A stretch of 56,762 nucleotides of DNA from Candidatus Ornithomonoglobus intestinigallinarum (GTDB lineage Bacteria; Bacillota; Clostridia; UBA1381). Under the pieces are notes generated by a model that worked only from the letters and a program-made list of their open reading frames with translations, was not told the DNA's origin and did not search any database. The DNA is taken from positions 1 to 56,762 of the forward strand of contig DVLU01000001.1 in assembly GCA_018715365.1 (NCBI GenBank), in the 5' to 3' direction. This document shows positions 43,491 to 50,728 of the stretch, in pieces; within the stretch, counting starts at the first letter, position 1; each line of letters starts with the position of its first letter. A program made the position numbers and the translations under genes.

Positions 43491-45142
43491 AGAGAACAAA
43501 AATTATCGCGTTTATGATGGCGGCAGGCTGCTTCGGAGTTATGGCTTCGGCGCAGTCGGGCCCGTATGACATCGATTACAAATACAGCGAGTCACGCCTT
43601 ACGATAAGCGGCGAAACGGGCGCCTCCGGGGACGTTGCCGCGCTCCAGATATTAAAAGGCGGCGTTGAATTCGGCAGCGGATATACAATAGACGACGTAC
43701 TTCATGCCGATCAGGCAATAACCGATGAGAATAACGCTTTCATCTTTAACGTTGAATTTGACGCGTCGGATTCCGACTGCGCAGCCGCAATAAATTCAAA
43801 GGCGGGCGGGCAGAAAACGGAATTTTCGGTTCACCTTATTTCAAAGGAGGAGTTTGAAAACACATATGCGGAATTAAACGCGCTTGCCGAAGCCGATGAT
43901 TTTGCCGGCTTCTGCGCATACATAAACGAAAACGCAGACGACCTTAATCTTCTGTATTCGCTAACAGACGGCAAAACGCTCGGCACGGAGCTTGAGAATT
44001 ATTATACATATGTAAAAGAAAATCCGCTCGATACGCAGAACGAGGAAAACAACACAAAAATATACAGAACATATATAACGGCTTATGAGCTTGCAAAAGA
44101 AAGCATAAAAAATATAGACGGCTATATGGATGAGCTGTATTTCGGCGATACAGATATATATGAAAAATACAAGGAAACGGCAGACAGCACCGAAGTCAAG
44201 GAATATTTTACCGATAAAATAAGCGGCGGTAAAATAAGCGATCTTGACGAATTTTACGATGCGGCAAAGGAGGCGCTTATATTAACAACAGTCCGTTATG
44301 CCGACGGCTCCGACGATATAAAAAATATTCTTAAGGAATACGGCGAGGTTATAGGCATAACCGATACGGCAAGCGACAGCGTTTACAGACAGCTTGCGGG
44401 CAAGGATTACAATTCGGGCGATGATCTTAAGGACGATTACAACGACCTTAAATCGAGCGCCTCAAAGCCCGGCGGAGGCGGCGGTTCGACCGGCGGCGGT
44501 TCGACCGGCGGCGGCTCAACGGGCGGCAGCAATGGCCCGTCAATAGGCGGCGGTATAACGTATAACCCCACGCCCGGCACGGATAAAGACGAGCTTAAGA
44601 TTACGTTTAACGATATAGACGGCGTTCAGTGGGCGTCGGAAGCAATACTTGCGCTTGCCGATAAGGGCATAATAAGCGGCAAGGCGGAAAAAATCTTTGC
44701 GCCGGACGACCCCGTAACGAGAGAGGAATTTGCAAAGATGCTCATAGGCGCGATGGGGCTTTCCGATGAGGAATACGGCGATAATATATTCTCGGATGTC
44801 CCGGCTGACGCATGGTACGCGCCGTTTGTAAACATAGCAAACGAATACGGCATAGTAACCGGCAGGGACGACGGAACCTTCGGAGTGGGCGACAACATAA
44901 CAAGGCAGGACATGGCGGTAATGCTTTACAGAGCGCTTCAAAGCCGCGGCGCCGATGTTGATGTTACCGATATAACGTTTGACGACGGCGGCGACATATC
45001 GGATTACGCAAAGGACGCGGTAAGCGCGCTCTGCAATCTCGGAGCGATAAACGGAGTTGGCGATAACAAATTTGAGCCTATGGGCACGGCAACGCGCGCT
45101 CAGGCGGCAAAGGTTATCTACAGTGTTCTGGAGCAGCTTTAA
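43487..45142 (+). CDS. Surface protein with helical N-terminal half, Gly/Ser linker and three C-terminal SLH repeats
   Basis: A 551-residue exported protein. Signal peptide about 1-22. The small beta domain (about 24-120) resembles the region before the C-terminal modules. A Glu/Asp/Lys-rich alpha-helical region (about 120-320) follows, then a flexible linker of GGGST repeats (about 327-360). Last come three SLH repeats (about 367-551: DGVQWASEAILALADKGIISG, PADAWYAPFVNIANEYGIVTG, DISDYAKDAVSALCNLGAING). SLH triplets bind pyruvylated secondary cell-wall polymers. I see no enzyme motif. Translational coupling to the upstream glycosidase suggests it displays or anchors that enzyme or the glycan. 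Confidence 0.85.
   Translation: MKRTKIIAFMMAAGCFGVMASAQSGPYDIDYKYSESRLTISGETGASGDVAALQILKGGVEFGSGYTIDDVLHADQAITDENNAFIFNVEFDASDSDCAAAINSKAGGQKTEFSVHLISKEEFENTYAELNALAEADDFAGFCAYINENADDLNLLYSLTDGKTLGTELENYYTYVKENPLDTQNEENNTKIYRTYITAYELAKESIKNIDGYMDELYFGDTDIYEKYKETADSTEVKEYFTDKISGGKISDLDEFYDAAKEALILTTVRYADGSDDIKNILKEYGEVIGITDTASDSVYRQLAGKDYNSGDDLKDDYNDLKSSASKPGGGGGSTGGGSTGGGSTGGSNGPSIGGGITYNPTPGTDKDELKITFNDIDGVQWASEAILALADKGIISGKAEKIFAPDDPVTREEFAKMLIGAMGLSDEEYGDNIFSDVPADAWYAPFVNIANEYGIVTGRDDGTFGVGDNITRQDMAVMLYRALQSRGADVDVTDITFDDGGDISDYAKDAVSALCNLGAINGVGDNKFEPMGTATRAQAAKVIYSVLEQL
44480..44524 (+). repeat. 15-nt coding repeat for the Gly/Ser linker
   Basis: GGCGGTTCGACCGGC occurs at 44480-44494 and 44495-44509, with a diverged third copy (44510-44524). 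It encodes GGSTG units. Such repeats can vary in number by slippage, changing the length of the linker between the SLH anchor and the helical part. Confidence 0.85.
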
Positions 45143-45173
45143 CCTGCTCCCGGGACGGAAAGGAAAATGAGCT

Positions 45174-47777
45174 ATGAAAAAAAGATTTGCTAAGATATTA
45201 AGCGTTATGCTGGCGCTTTCCATGCTGCTCGGCAGCTTCACAATACAGGCCGGCGCCGAAATCGAAGGGACTATGTCGGAGGAATTAAAATCCACGGTGG
45301 AGCTTTTGAGAACGCTTGAAATAATACCCGATTATTACGATTACAACGTAAACATAGAAGATAAGGTAACGCGTGCCGATTTTGCATCGTCCGTTGCAAA
45401 GCTTATAAACTGCACGTCCTATACAGGCAATCCGTATTATTACGATGTTCCGCAAACCCACTGGGCGTATAACGAAATATGCGCATTAACGAGCCTCGGC
45501 GTGCTTAGCGGCGACAGCGAAAAGCTGTTTTCGCCCGACAGGACAATAACAAAAAACGAAGCGTATAAAATAATCATGACAATACTCGGCTACGGCGTTG
45601 CCGCCGAAAGCGCGGGCGGATACCCCGGCGGCTATCTTGCCGAAGCGTCAAGAGCCGGGATAACGGATGGAGTTTCCGGCAGCACGGAAGTTACGCTTGC
45701 CGATATGTTTATCATACTTTACAATTCATTAACAGCTCCCGTTATGAAAAACACATCGTTCAGGCCCGACGCGACGTATGAGGTTGACGAAAACGATTCG
45801 ATACTCAGCATGTACAGAAATATTTACTACGAGCGCGGAAAAATAACGGGCGCGGGCGGCGTGTCGCTCGACGGAACGGAGCTTAACGATAATTATGTGA
45901 GCGTGGATTATATTCAATATGCGTCGGATATGGATTTAAGCTCATATCTCGGCGAAGAAGCGGAGTTTTTCTATCACAGCGACGCTCAGTCGGGCGAGAA
46001 CAATATAATATGGGCGCGCCTTACCGGAAGAACGGAAATATTGAATTTAAGCATTCATAACAACGCAGTGTTCGATAAAACAAATTATACGCTTACATAC
46101 ACCGTTGACGGCAAAAACAAAACGATTGACATAAGCAGAAGCTGCGTGGTCATCTATAACGGACAGGCGGCAAACAGCAGCATAAGCGACATTCTGAGCC
46201 TGCCCAAATACGAAATAAAGCTTATCGCAAGCAGCGGCGGCGATTATGATACGCTGATAGTTGACGCATACGAAAACTATATGGTGAAATCGACAAACGA
46301 AAACACGCTTACCGTTTACGACAAGCTTGTGGAGGGCAGAACGTTAAGCCTTGACGAGGGCGATTACACGCGCTTTTCGATGAAGCTGCTCGGCACAAAG
46401 GATATGACGTTTTCCGAGCTTGCCGAAAACAATGTTTTAAGCGTATACAGATCTCTCGAGGGTGATGTGATCAGCGTAAGCGTAAGCGCAGAAAGCGTTG
46501 TGGGCGACGTTTCAAGCACAAGGGACGACGAATACGGCGGAATGTACGTCACAATAAATTCAACGGAATATTACATGAGCGCCGAGGCCGTTGAGCAAAG
46601 CCCCGTAACGCCCACGGCGGGACGGACGGTGAAATTGTATCTTGACGTGACGGGCGACGCCGCATACTGCGAAATAACGGATTCCGTATTTTCGCCCATG
46701 TATCTTATAAAGGCATGGATAAACGACGAAGGCAATGAGGAGCTGTATTTTGAGTATCTGAACGCCGCGGGCGAGCTTGTTAAATCAAAGTGCACATCAA
46801 AGCTTATTATAGATTCCGTATCGTATAAAAATATGTACAGCGCACTTGAAAAATTTACGGGCGATGACGGAAAATGCAAGCCGCAGTTTGTGCTCGGAAG
46901 GCTTAACGGCGACGGCGATATAACGTCGATAGACACGGTAAATATCGGCAACAGCGGAACGGACGACGTTCTGCAGGTAAGCATACCGTATAAAACGGGG
47001 CTTATGTATAAGAGCGACGGGCTCTTAAACACCTTCGGCGTTATAGACCCGACAACGTTTATCTTCTCCGTGCCGCTCGACAACAACATTGACTCTGCCG
47101 AGGATTACGAATTTAAGGTTATAGATAAAACGGAAATACCAAACGACAGCACGCTTAATTTTGAAACGTACAAAACAAAGGACAAGGTCGGCTTTGAGCA
47201 GTATCTTGTAATAAAGGGCTCGTCGGGCGCAACGCTCTCAACAAGCGAAATGCCGATACTTGTCGATTCGTTCTCGAGCGTCGTAAACGATGACGGCGAA
47301 ATAGTGGAACGCTTAACGGGCTGGCAGGGCGCAACGCGCCTGAGCATAAATTCCGACGGCAACTATTCGTTTACCGAAAACGGCATAGCAAACGGCGACG
47401 TTATAAGAGTTTACAAAAGCAGCACCGGCGAAATAACAAACGCCGTAATGTGCTTTGACTATTCAGAAAACGCGGTTTCGGGAGCGGCTCCGGCATTCAA
47501 CGCGCTCTATTCAACTGCTGTCGGATACGTAAACGAAGTGGTGGACAACGTTGTGCGAATAGGCTATTCGGCGCCGGAAACGGTTGATATAACGCTTTTC
47601 GGCACAAACGTTCCCATACTTGTATGCGATTCGCAAAACACGATAAACGGCAAGCCCGAGGTATACAAGGGAACGCTTGACGATGCAAGGACGTATATGA
47701 ACGCAGGCTCGGAATGCTCGAAGATATTTGTTGTTCAGACGCGTTCGGCGCCCAAGCTGTTTATAATATACAATTAA
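45174..47777 (+). CDS. Large surface protein with N-terminal SLH repeats and a long beta-rich body
   Basis: An 867-residue exported protein. Signal peptide about 1-28. Three SLH-like repeats lie at about 30-190 (VELLRTLEIIPDYYDY, QTHWAYNEICALTSLGVLSG, YLAEASRAGITDGVS), although some are degenerate. The remaining 670 residues are beta-rich, with repeated D/N-rich short strands, and end in KIFVVQTRSAPKLFIIYN. No glycosidase or adhesin signature is visible. The opposite SLH placement (N-terminal here, C-terminal in the protein before it) suggests two differently oriented surface proteins. A glycan-binding or S-layer component role is inferred. Confidence 0.75.
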   Translation: MKKRFAKILSVMLALSMLLGSFTIQAGAEIEGTMSEELKSTVELLRTLEIIPDYYDYNVNIEDKVTRADFASSVAKLINCTSYTGNPYYYDVPQTHWAYNEICALTSLGVLSGDSEKLFSPDRTITKNEAYKIIMTILGYGVAAESAGGYPGGYLAEASRAGITDGVSGSTEVTLADMFIILYNSLTAPVMKNTSFRPDATYEVDENDSILSMYRNIYYERGKITGAGGVSLDGTELNDNYVSVDYIQYASDMDLSSYLGEEAEFFYHSDAQSGENNIIWARLTGRTEILNLSIHNNAVFDKTNYTLTYTVDGKNKTIDISRSCVVIYNGQAANSSISDILSLPKYEIKLIASSGGDYDTLIVDAYENYMVKSTNENTLTVYDKLVEGRTLSLDEGDYTRFSMKLLGTKDMTFSELAENNVLSVYRSLEGDVISVSVSAESVVGDVSSTRDDEYGGMYVTINSTEYYMSAEAVEQSPVTPTAGRTVKLYLDVTGDAAYCEITDSVFSPMYLIKAWINDEGNEELYFEYLNAAGELVKSKCTSKLIIDSVSYKNMYSALEKFTGDDGKCKPQFVLGRLNGDGDITSIDTVNIGNSGTDDVLQVSIPYKTGLMYKSDGLLNTFGVIDPTTFIFSVPLDNNIDSAEDYEFKVIDKTEIPNDSTLNFETYKTKDKVGFEQYLVIKGSSGATLSTSEMPILVDSFSSVVNDDGEIVERLTGWQGATRLSINSDGNYSFTENGIANGDVIRVYKSSTGEITNAVMCFDYSENAVSGAAPAFNALYSTAVGYVNEVVDNVVRIGYSAPETVDITLFGTNVPILVCDSQNTINGKPEVYKGTLDDARTYMNAGSECSKIFVVQTRSAPKLFIIYN

Positions 47778-47804
47778 AATTTAGTGAGTGTGTGAGGTTA
47801 CTGC

Positions 47805-48647
47805 ATGGATTTAAAGAATATAAATTTGAGAGATCCCTATATTCTGCCGCATAACGGAAGATATTATATGTACGGTACGCGCGGCTTCGGGAGCGACGGC
47901 TTTGATGTTTATGTCAGCGAGGATCTCGAAAACTGGAGCGAGCCGAGCCCCGTGTTTGAATATTACGACGGCTTCTGGGCGGACAGGGATTTTTGGGCGC
48001 CAGAGGTTTACAAGTGCGGAGATAAATTTGTGATGTTCGCGTCGTTTAAAAGCGATAAAAGGCCGCGCGGCACGCAGGTGCTTATTGCCGATTCGCCCGA
48101 AGGGCCGTTTAAGGAATACAGCAGGGGAGCCGTAACGCCTGTGGAATGGGAATGCCTTGACGGCACATTATATATTGACAACGGCGAGCCGTATATGATA
48201 TTCTGTCATGAGTGGCTCCAGATTGAAAACGGCACGGTGTGCAGCATAAAGCTGTCCGATGATTTAAAGGAAGCCGTATCCGAGCCGAGGATACTTTGGC
48301 GCGCAAAGGACGCCGACTGCTTTAAAAACGCAAACGGCGAGGAGGGATATATTACGGACGGTCCGTTTGTGATAAAGGTGGACAACGAGCTTTTGTGCTT
48401 TTGGTCAACCATATGCGGCGGCAAGTATATGGAGCTTATTTCGCGCTCGGATAACGGCAGGATGGACGGCAAATGGAGCATAGACAAAAAAGCCCTTATC
48501 GACAACGACGGCGGTCACGGCATGGTGTTTAAAACGTTCACAAACGAATATAAATTTATATACCACAGCCCGAATACTCCCACAAAGGAGCGTCCGTGCA
48601 TGATAGACATAGAGCTTTTTGACCTTAAGGAAAACTGTAACAAATAA
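47805..48647 (+). CDS. Cytosolic GH43-family glycosidase
   Basis: A 280-residue single-domain enzyme without signal peptide. Propeller motifs: NLRDPYILPHNG with the base Asp at about residue 9, FWAPEVYK, LDGTLYIDNGEPYMIFCHEW with the modulating Asp, and ITDGPFV where most GH43 members have EGP. The Asp in place of Glu at the acid position seems to be shared by a subset of short Clostridia GH43 proteins, as I recall them, so the enzyme may still be active. It probably trims imported oligosaccharides (alpha-arabinosyl or beta-xylosyl). It starts 27 bp after the preceding gene. Confidence 0.85.
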   Translation: MDLKNINLRDPYILPHNGRYYMYGTRGFGSDGFDVYVSEDLENWSEPSPVFEYYDGFWADRDFWAPEVYKCGDKFVMFASFKSDKRPRGTQVLIADSPEGPFKEYSRGAVTPVEWECLDGTLYIDNGEPYMIFCHEWLQIENGTVCSIKLSDDLKEAVSEPRILWRAKDADCFKNANGEEGYITDGPFVIKVDNELLCFWSTICGGKYMELISRSDNGRMDGKWSIDKKALIDNDGGHGMVFKTFTNEYKFIYHSPNTPTKERPCMIDIELFDLKENCNK

Positions 48648-48678
48648 AATGAGACGACAACTTTTGTGAAAGGAGTTA

Positions 48679-49527
48679 ATGATCATAATTATGAAACCTG
48701 CAATATCATCCGGATATTTTGCCATGCTTGATTCCTACGAAATGGTAAAAGCGTTTATTGAGGCGGGATATTACCAGACCGAAATAAACGACATACATTT
48801 TGAAAAATTCATGAGGAAGGAGGACGATGTTAAGGCCTACAGAAGCTTTATGGACGATCTCGGCTTTTCAATACCGCAGGGACACCTTATCTTTATGAAC
48901 GCGGGCAATATCACTTCGGTTGACAACACCTATGCGATAGACAACCTAAAGCGTAACCTTGACGTATTTTATGAGCTCGGCGTAAAGGCCGCGGTGCTGC
49001 ACTATTCAAACTTCGGCACCGACTGGGACCCCATAGACCAATGGTTCGACGTGCGGATAGACGCTTTAAATAAGCTTATAGACTATATAAAGGACACCGA
49101 TATTGTAATATGCCTTGAAAATCTCAGCCGCGTACATGATTTTGACGCGGGACATCTGCTGAAGATGTGCAAGGCCGTCGATGATAAGTCGCATATAGGC
49201 ATATGCCTTGATACGGGACATTTGAATATTTCAAAATTCGGAAACCAGTATGATTTTATCATGCAGGCCGGAGAATACCTGAAAGCCATGCACGTGCACG
49301 ACAATAAGGGCGAGCACGACGGGCTTATAGGCGTAGCGTGCGACAGCCATATGATGCCGTTCGACGGCGGCAACGTCAATTTCGATGACGTAAGGCGAGG
49401 AGTGAAGGAACTTAATTATCAGGGCATTTTCAGCTTTGAGCTGGGGAATCACACAACGCCGCTTGAGATGAAAAAGATACAGGCAAAATATCTGCTTGAG
49501 ATATATAACGCGTATTTTGCGTTTTAA
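48679..49527 (+). CDS. Sugar-phosphate isomerase/epimerase-like TIM-barrel protein
   Basis: A 282-residue protein of the xylose-isomerase-like/AP-endonuclease-2 fold. Metal ligands are visible: Glu in ICLENLSR (about 152), CLDTGHLNI with Asp and His (about 177-184), HVHDNKGEHD (about 213-222) and the final Glu in FSFELGNH. It probably interconverts a rare sugar released by the GH43 and the surface enzymes. Start: ATG 48679 lies 3 nt after AAAGGAG; ATG 48691 (MKPAISSGY) lies 15 nt after it and is equally credible. This leader pattern is shared with two other genes in the window. Confidence 0.8.
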   Translation: MIIIMKPAISSGYFAMLDSYEMVKAFIEAGYYQTEINDIHFEKFMRKEDDVKAYRSFMDDLGFSIPQGHLIFMNAGNITSVDNTYAIDNLKRNLDVFYELGVKAAVLHYSNFGTDWDPIDQWFDVRIDALNKLIDYIKDTDIVICLENLSRVHDFDAGHLLKMCKAVDDKSHIGICLDTGHLNISKFGNQYDFIMQAGEYLKAMHVHDNKGEHDGLIGVACDSHMMPFDGGNVNFDDVRRGVKELNYQGIFSFELGNHTTPLEMKKIQAKYLLEIYNAYFAF

Positions 49528-49548
49528 AGCACGGGAACGTTAAAAAAC

Positions 49549-49563
49549 GGGCAGGCGCTGCCC
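49549..49563 (+). other. Intercistronic stem-loop
   Basis: GGGCAG-GCG-CTGCCC between the isomerase-like gene and the secreted protein gene. The stem is short, with an A-rich flank and no T run. Confidence 0.45.
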
Positions 49564-49601
49564 AAAAGAACAATATTCACAAAAACGGAGTAAAGGAGGA
49601 C

Positions 49602-50339
49602 ATGATGAAAAAATGCGGAAAATCAATAGCCGCCGCGGCCGCGGCGGCGGTGCTTGCGCTTAACGCTCCGGCTTATGCCCAAATGTGCTACAATGAGGAC
49701 CGCGACGCCGTATACGCGGGGGAAACGCCCCTTTCCGGGTATCAATGCGTGCTTATAAAAAAAGACGCTGATACGGGGCAGGCTCTTTTGAACGCCCTTG
49801 ATGAAACGCCGGAATCCGGTGCGGACATCGGCGAGGAAGCGGAGCCGCCGGCGTATGAATGGGTTGATGTTGGCATTAAACCATCAGCAGCGAATGATGT
49901 TGTATACGTAGACCAGAATACGGACGGCTTCGGCGCCGCAGTTGCGTTTATGCTTAAGGAATCCGCTGCCGGCAGCTATACAGTCTATCTCGGCGGAAAG
50001 GATAAAATCGTAGAAACGGAAAGCTTTACGATAAGCGAAGGCCAGACAGACGGCAAAAGGGGAATGAAAGCGCTTGAAGCCGAGCCGGAACAGCAGTTTG
50101 ACGGCAGAGTCGGCTTTACGATAAAAAGCGTATATCTTCCCGCGTACAAATCGATCAACGTATCGTATACGGACGAGGAAAGCCAAACGGTTACGCTCAG
50201 CTATCCGCTTGAAAAGATAATCGATACGGCAAATATCGATTTGGACGTCAGCTTCGGACTTCAGATAAATAATGTTCCCGAAGAAGCAAAAGACAGTATA
50301 AACGTTTCATTGTCAAAGGAGGCGCAGACAAATGAGTAA
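49602..50339 (+). CDS. Secreted protein of unknown function
   Basis: A 245-residue exported protein. Signal peptide about 1-27 (Ala-rich core, AYAQ). An acidic, Pro/Glu-rich stretch (about 65-85) follows, then two beta-rich segments: about 90-155 (VVYVDQNTDGFGAAVAFMLKE...SYTVYLGG) and about 165-245. The first resembles the extended strands found in C-terminal modules of glycanases here, but no clear homology can be claimed. RBS AAAGGAGG is before ATG 49602. The stop overlaps the next gene by eight bases, so both are made in a coupled way. It is the second example of a secreted protein followed by a small EP-type protein. Confidence 0.65.
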   Translation: MMKKCGKSIAAAAAAAVLALNAPAYAQMCYNEDRDAVYAGETPLSGYQCVLIKKDADTGQALLNALDETPESGADIGEEAEPPAYEWVDVGIKPSAANDVVYVDQNTDGFGAAVAFMLKESAAGSYTVYLGGKDKIVETESFTISEGQTDGKRGMKALEAEPEQQFDGRVGFTIKSVYLPAYKSINVSYTDEESQTVTLSYPLEKIIDTANIDLDVSFGLQINNVPEEAKDSINVSLSKEAQTNE

Positions 50340-50520
50340 ATTAAAAAAATACGAATACAAAGAGCCGGAGCTTGCAATAAGCTTATTCAGCGCCGAGCGC
50401 ATTGCTGCGCTTACCGACAGCGGTGATCCGAACGATTTGCTTGCGGGACTGGAAAGCTATGAAGTAAAAGCGCAGGTTGATTTTCGGGATATAGTTGCAT
50501 TTAACAATAATCAAAGCTGA
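50332..50520 (+). CDS. Small (62 aa) protein, paralogue of the one at 3047-3226
   Basis: It begins inside the last codons of the secreted protein gene (overlap 50332-50339). An AAAGGAGG-like RBS (tcaaaggaggcg) lies about 8 nt upstream, inside that gene. The product starts with a KKYEYKEPELAISLF pattern and ends AQVDFRDIVAFNN, matching the 59-residue protein at 3047 at both ends while the middle differs. No signal peptide, Cys or membrane segment. Last gene of the 19 kb operon; a long hairpin follows. The N-terminal KYxYxEPxL pattern is one I recall from short hypothetical proteins in Clostridia. Function unknown. Confidence 0.8.
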   Translation: MSKLKKYEYKEPELAISLFSAERIAALTDSGDPNDLLAGLESYEVKAQVDFRDIVAFNNNQS

Positions 50521-50553
50521 ATCAAAAATTAAAAAAGCGATACAGACAAATAA

Positions 50554-50669
50554 AATAAGCTCCCGGATTCAGGATATACGGAATACCCTCTCAAAGCTCT
50601 CTCTTCGCGTGTTTTAAACGCGTCTCACTTTTTCTCTCCGACCGTATATCTTGAGTCGGGGAGCTTATT
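50554..50669 (+). terminator. Long imperfect hairpin closing the glycan operon
   Basis: Two 28-nt arms (50554-50581 and 50642-50669) pair with one mismatch and two G-U pairs. The 60-nt interior is CT-rich and holds a small CGCGT/ACGCG hairpin. It begins about 35 nt after the small-protein stop and is much longer than a normal terminator. It could be an RNA element, a mini-inverted-repeat insertion, or simply a stabilised 3' end. Confidence 0.6.
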
Positions 50670-50681
50670 TGTATTAAAAAA

Positions 50682-50704
50682 GGGCTGCGCTAATCGAGCA
50701 GCCC
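50682..50704 (-). terminator. Terminator of the blaI-M56-SLH operon
   Basis: GGGCTGC/GCAGCCC stem; on the minus strand it is followed by a run of T (seen as AAAAAA before 50682 on the plus strand), 24 bp after the stop of the SLH gene. Confidence 0.8.
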
Positions 50705-50728
50705 CTATTTAATTTTTGATGCGGCATA

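Noticed and set aside
42558-43499. Minus-strand 313-codon frame inside the clan-A glycosidase
   Set aside because: Antisense shadow; the plus-strand frame has a signal peptide, catalytic motifs and coupling to the next gene.
44540-45295. Minus-strand 251-codon frame over the SLH region
   Set aside because: Antisense of three recognisable SLH repeats.
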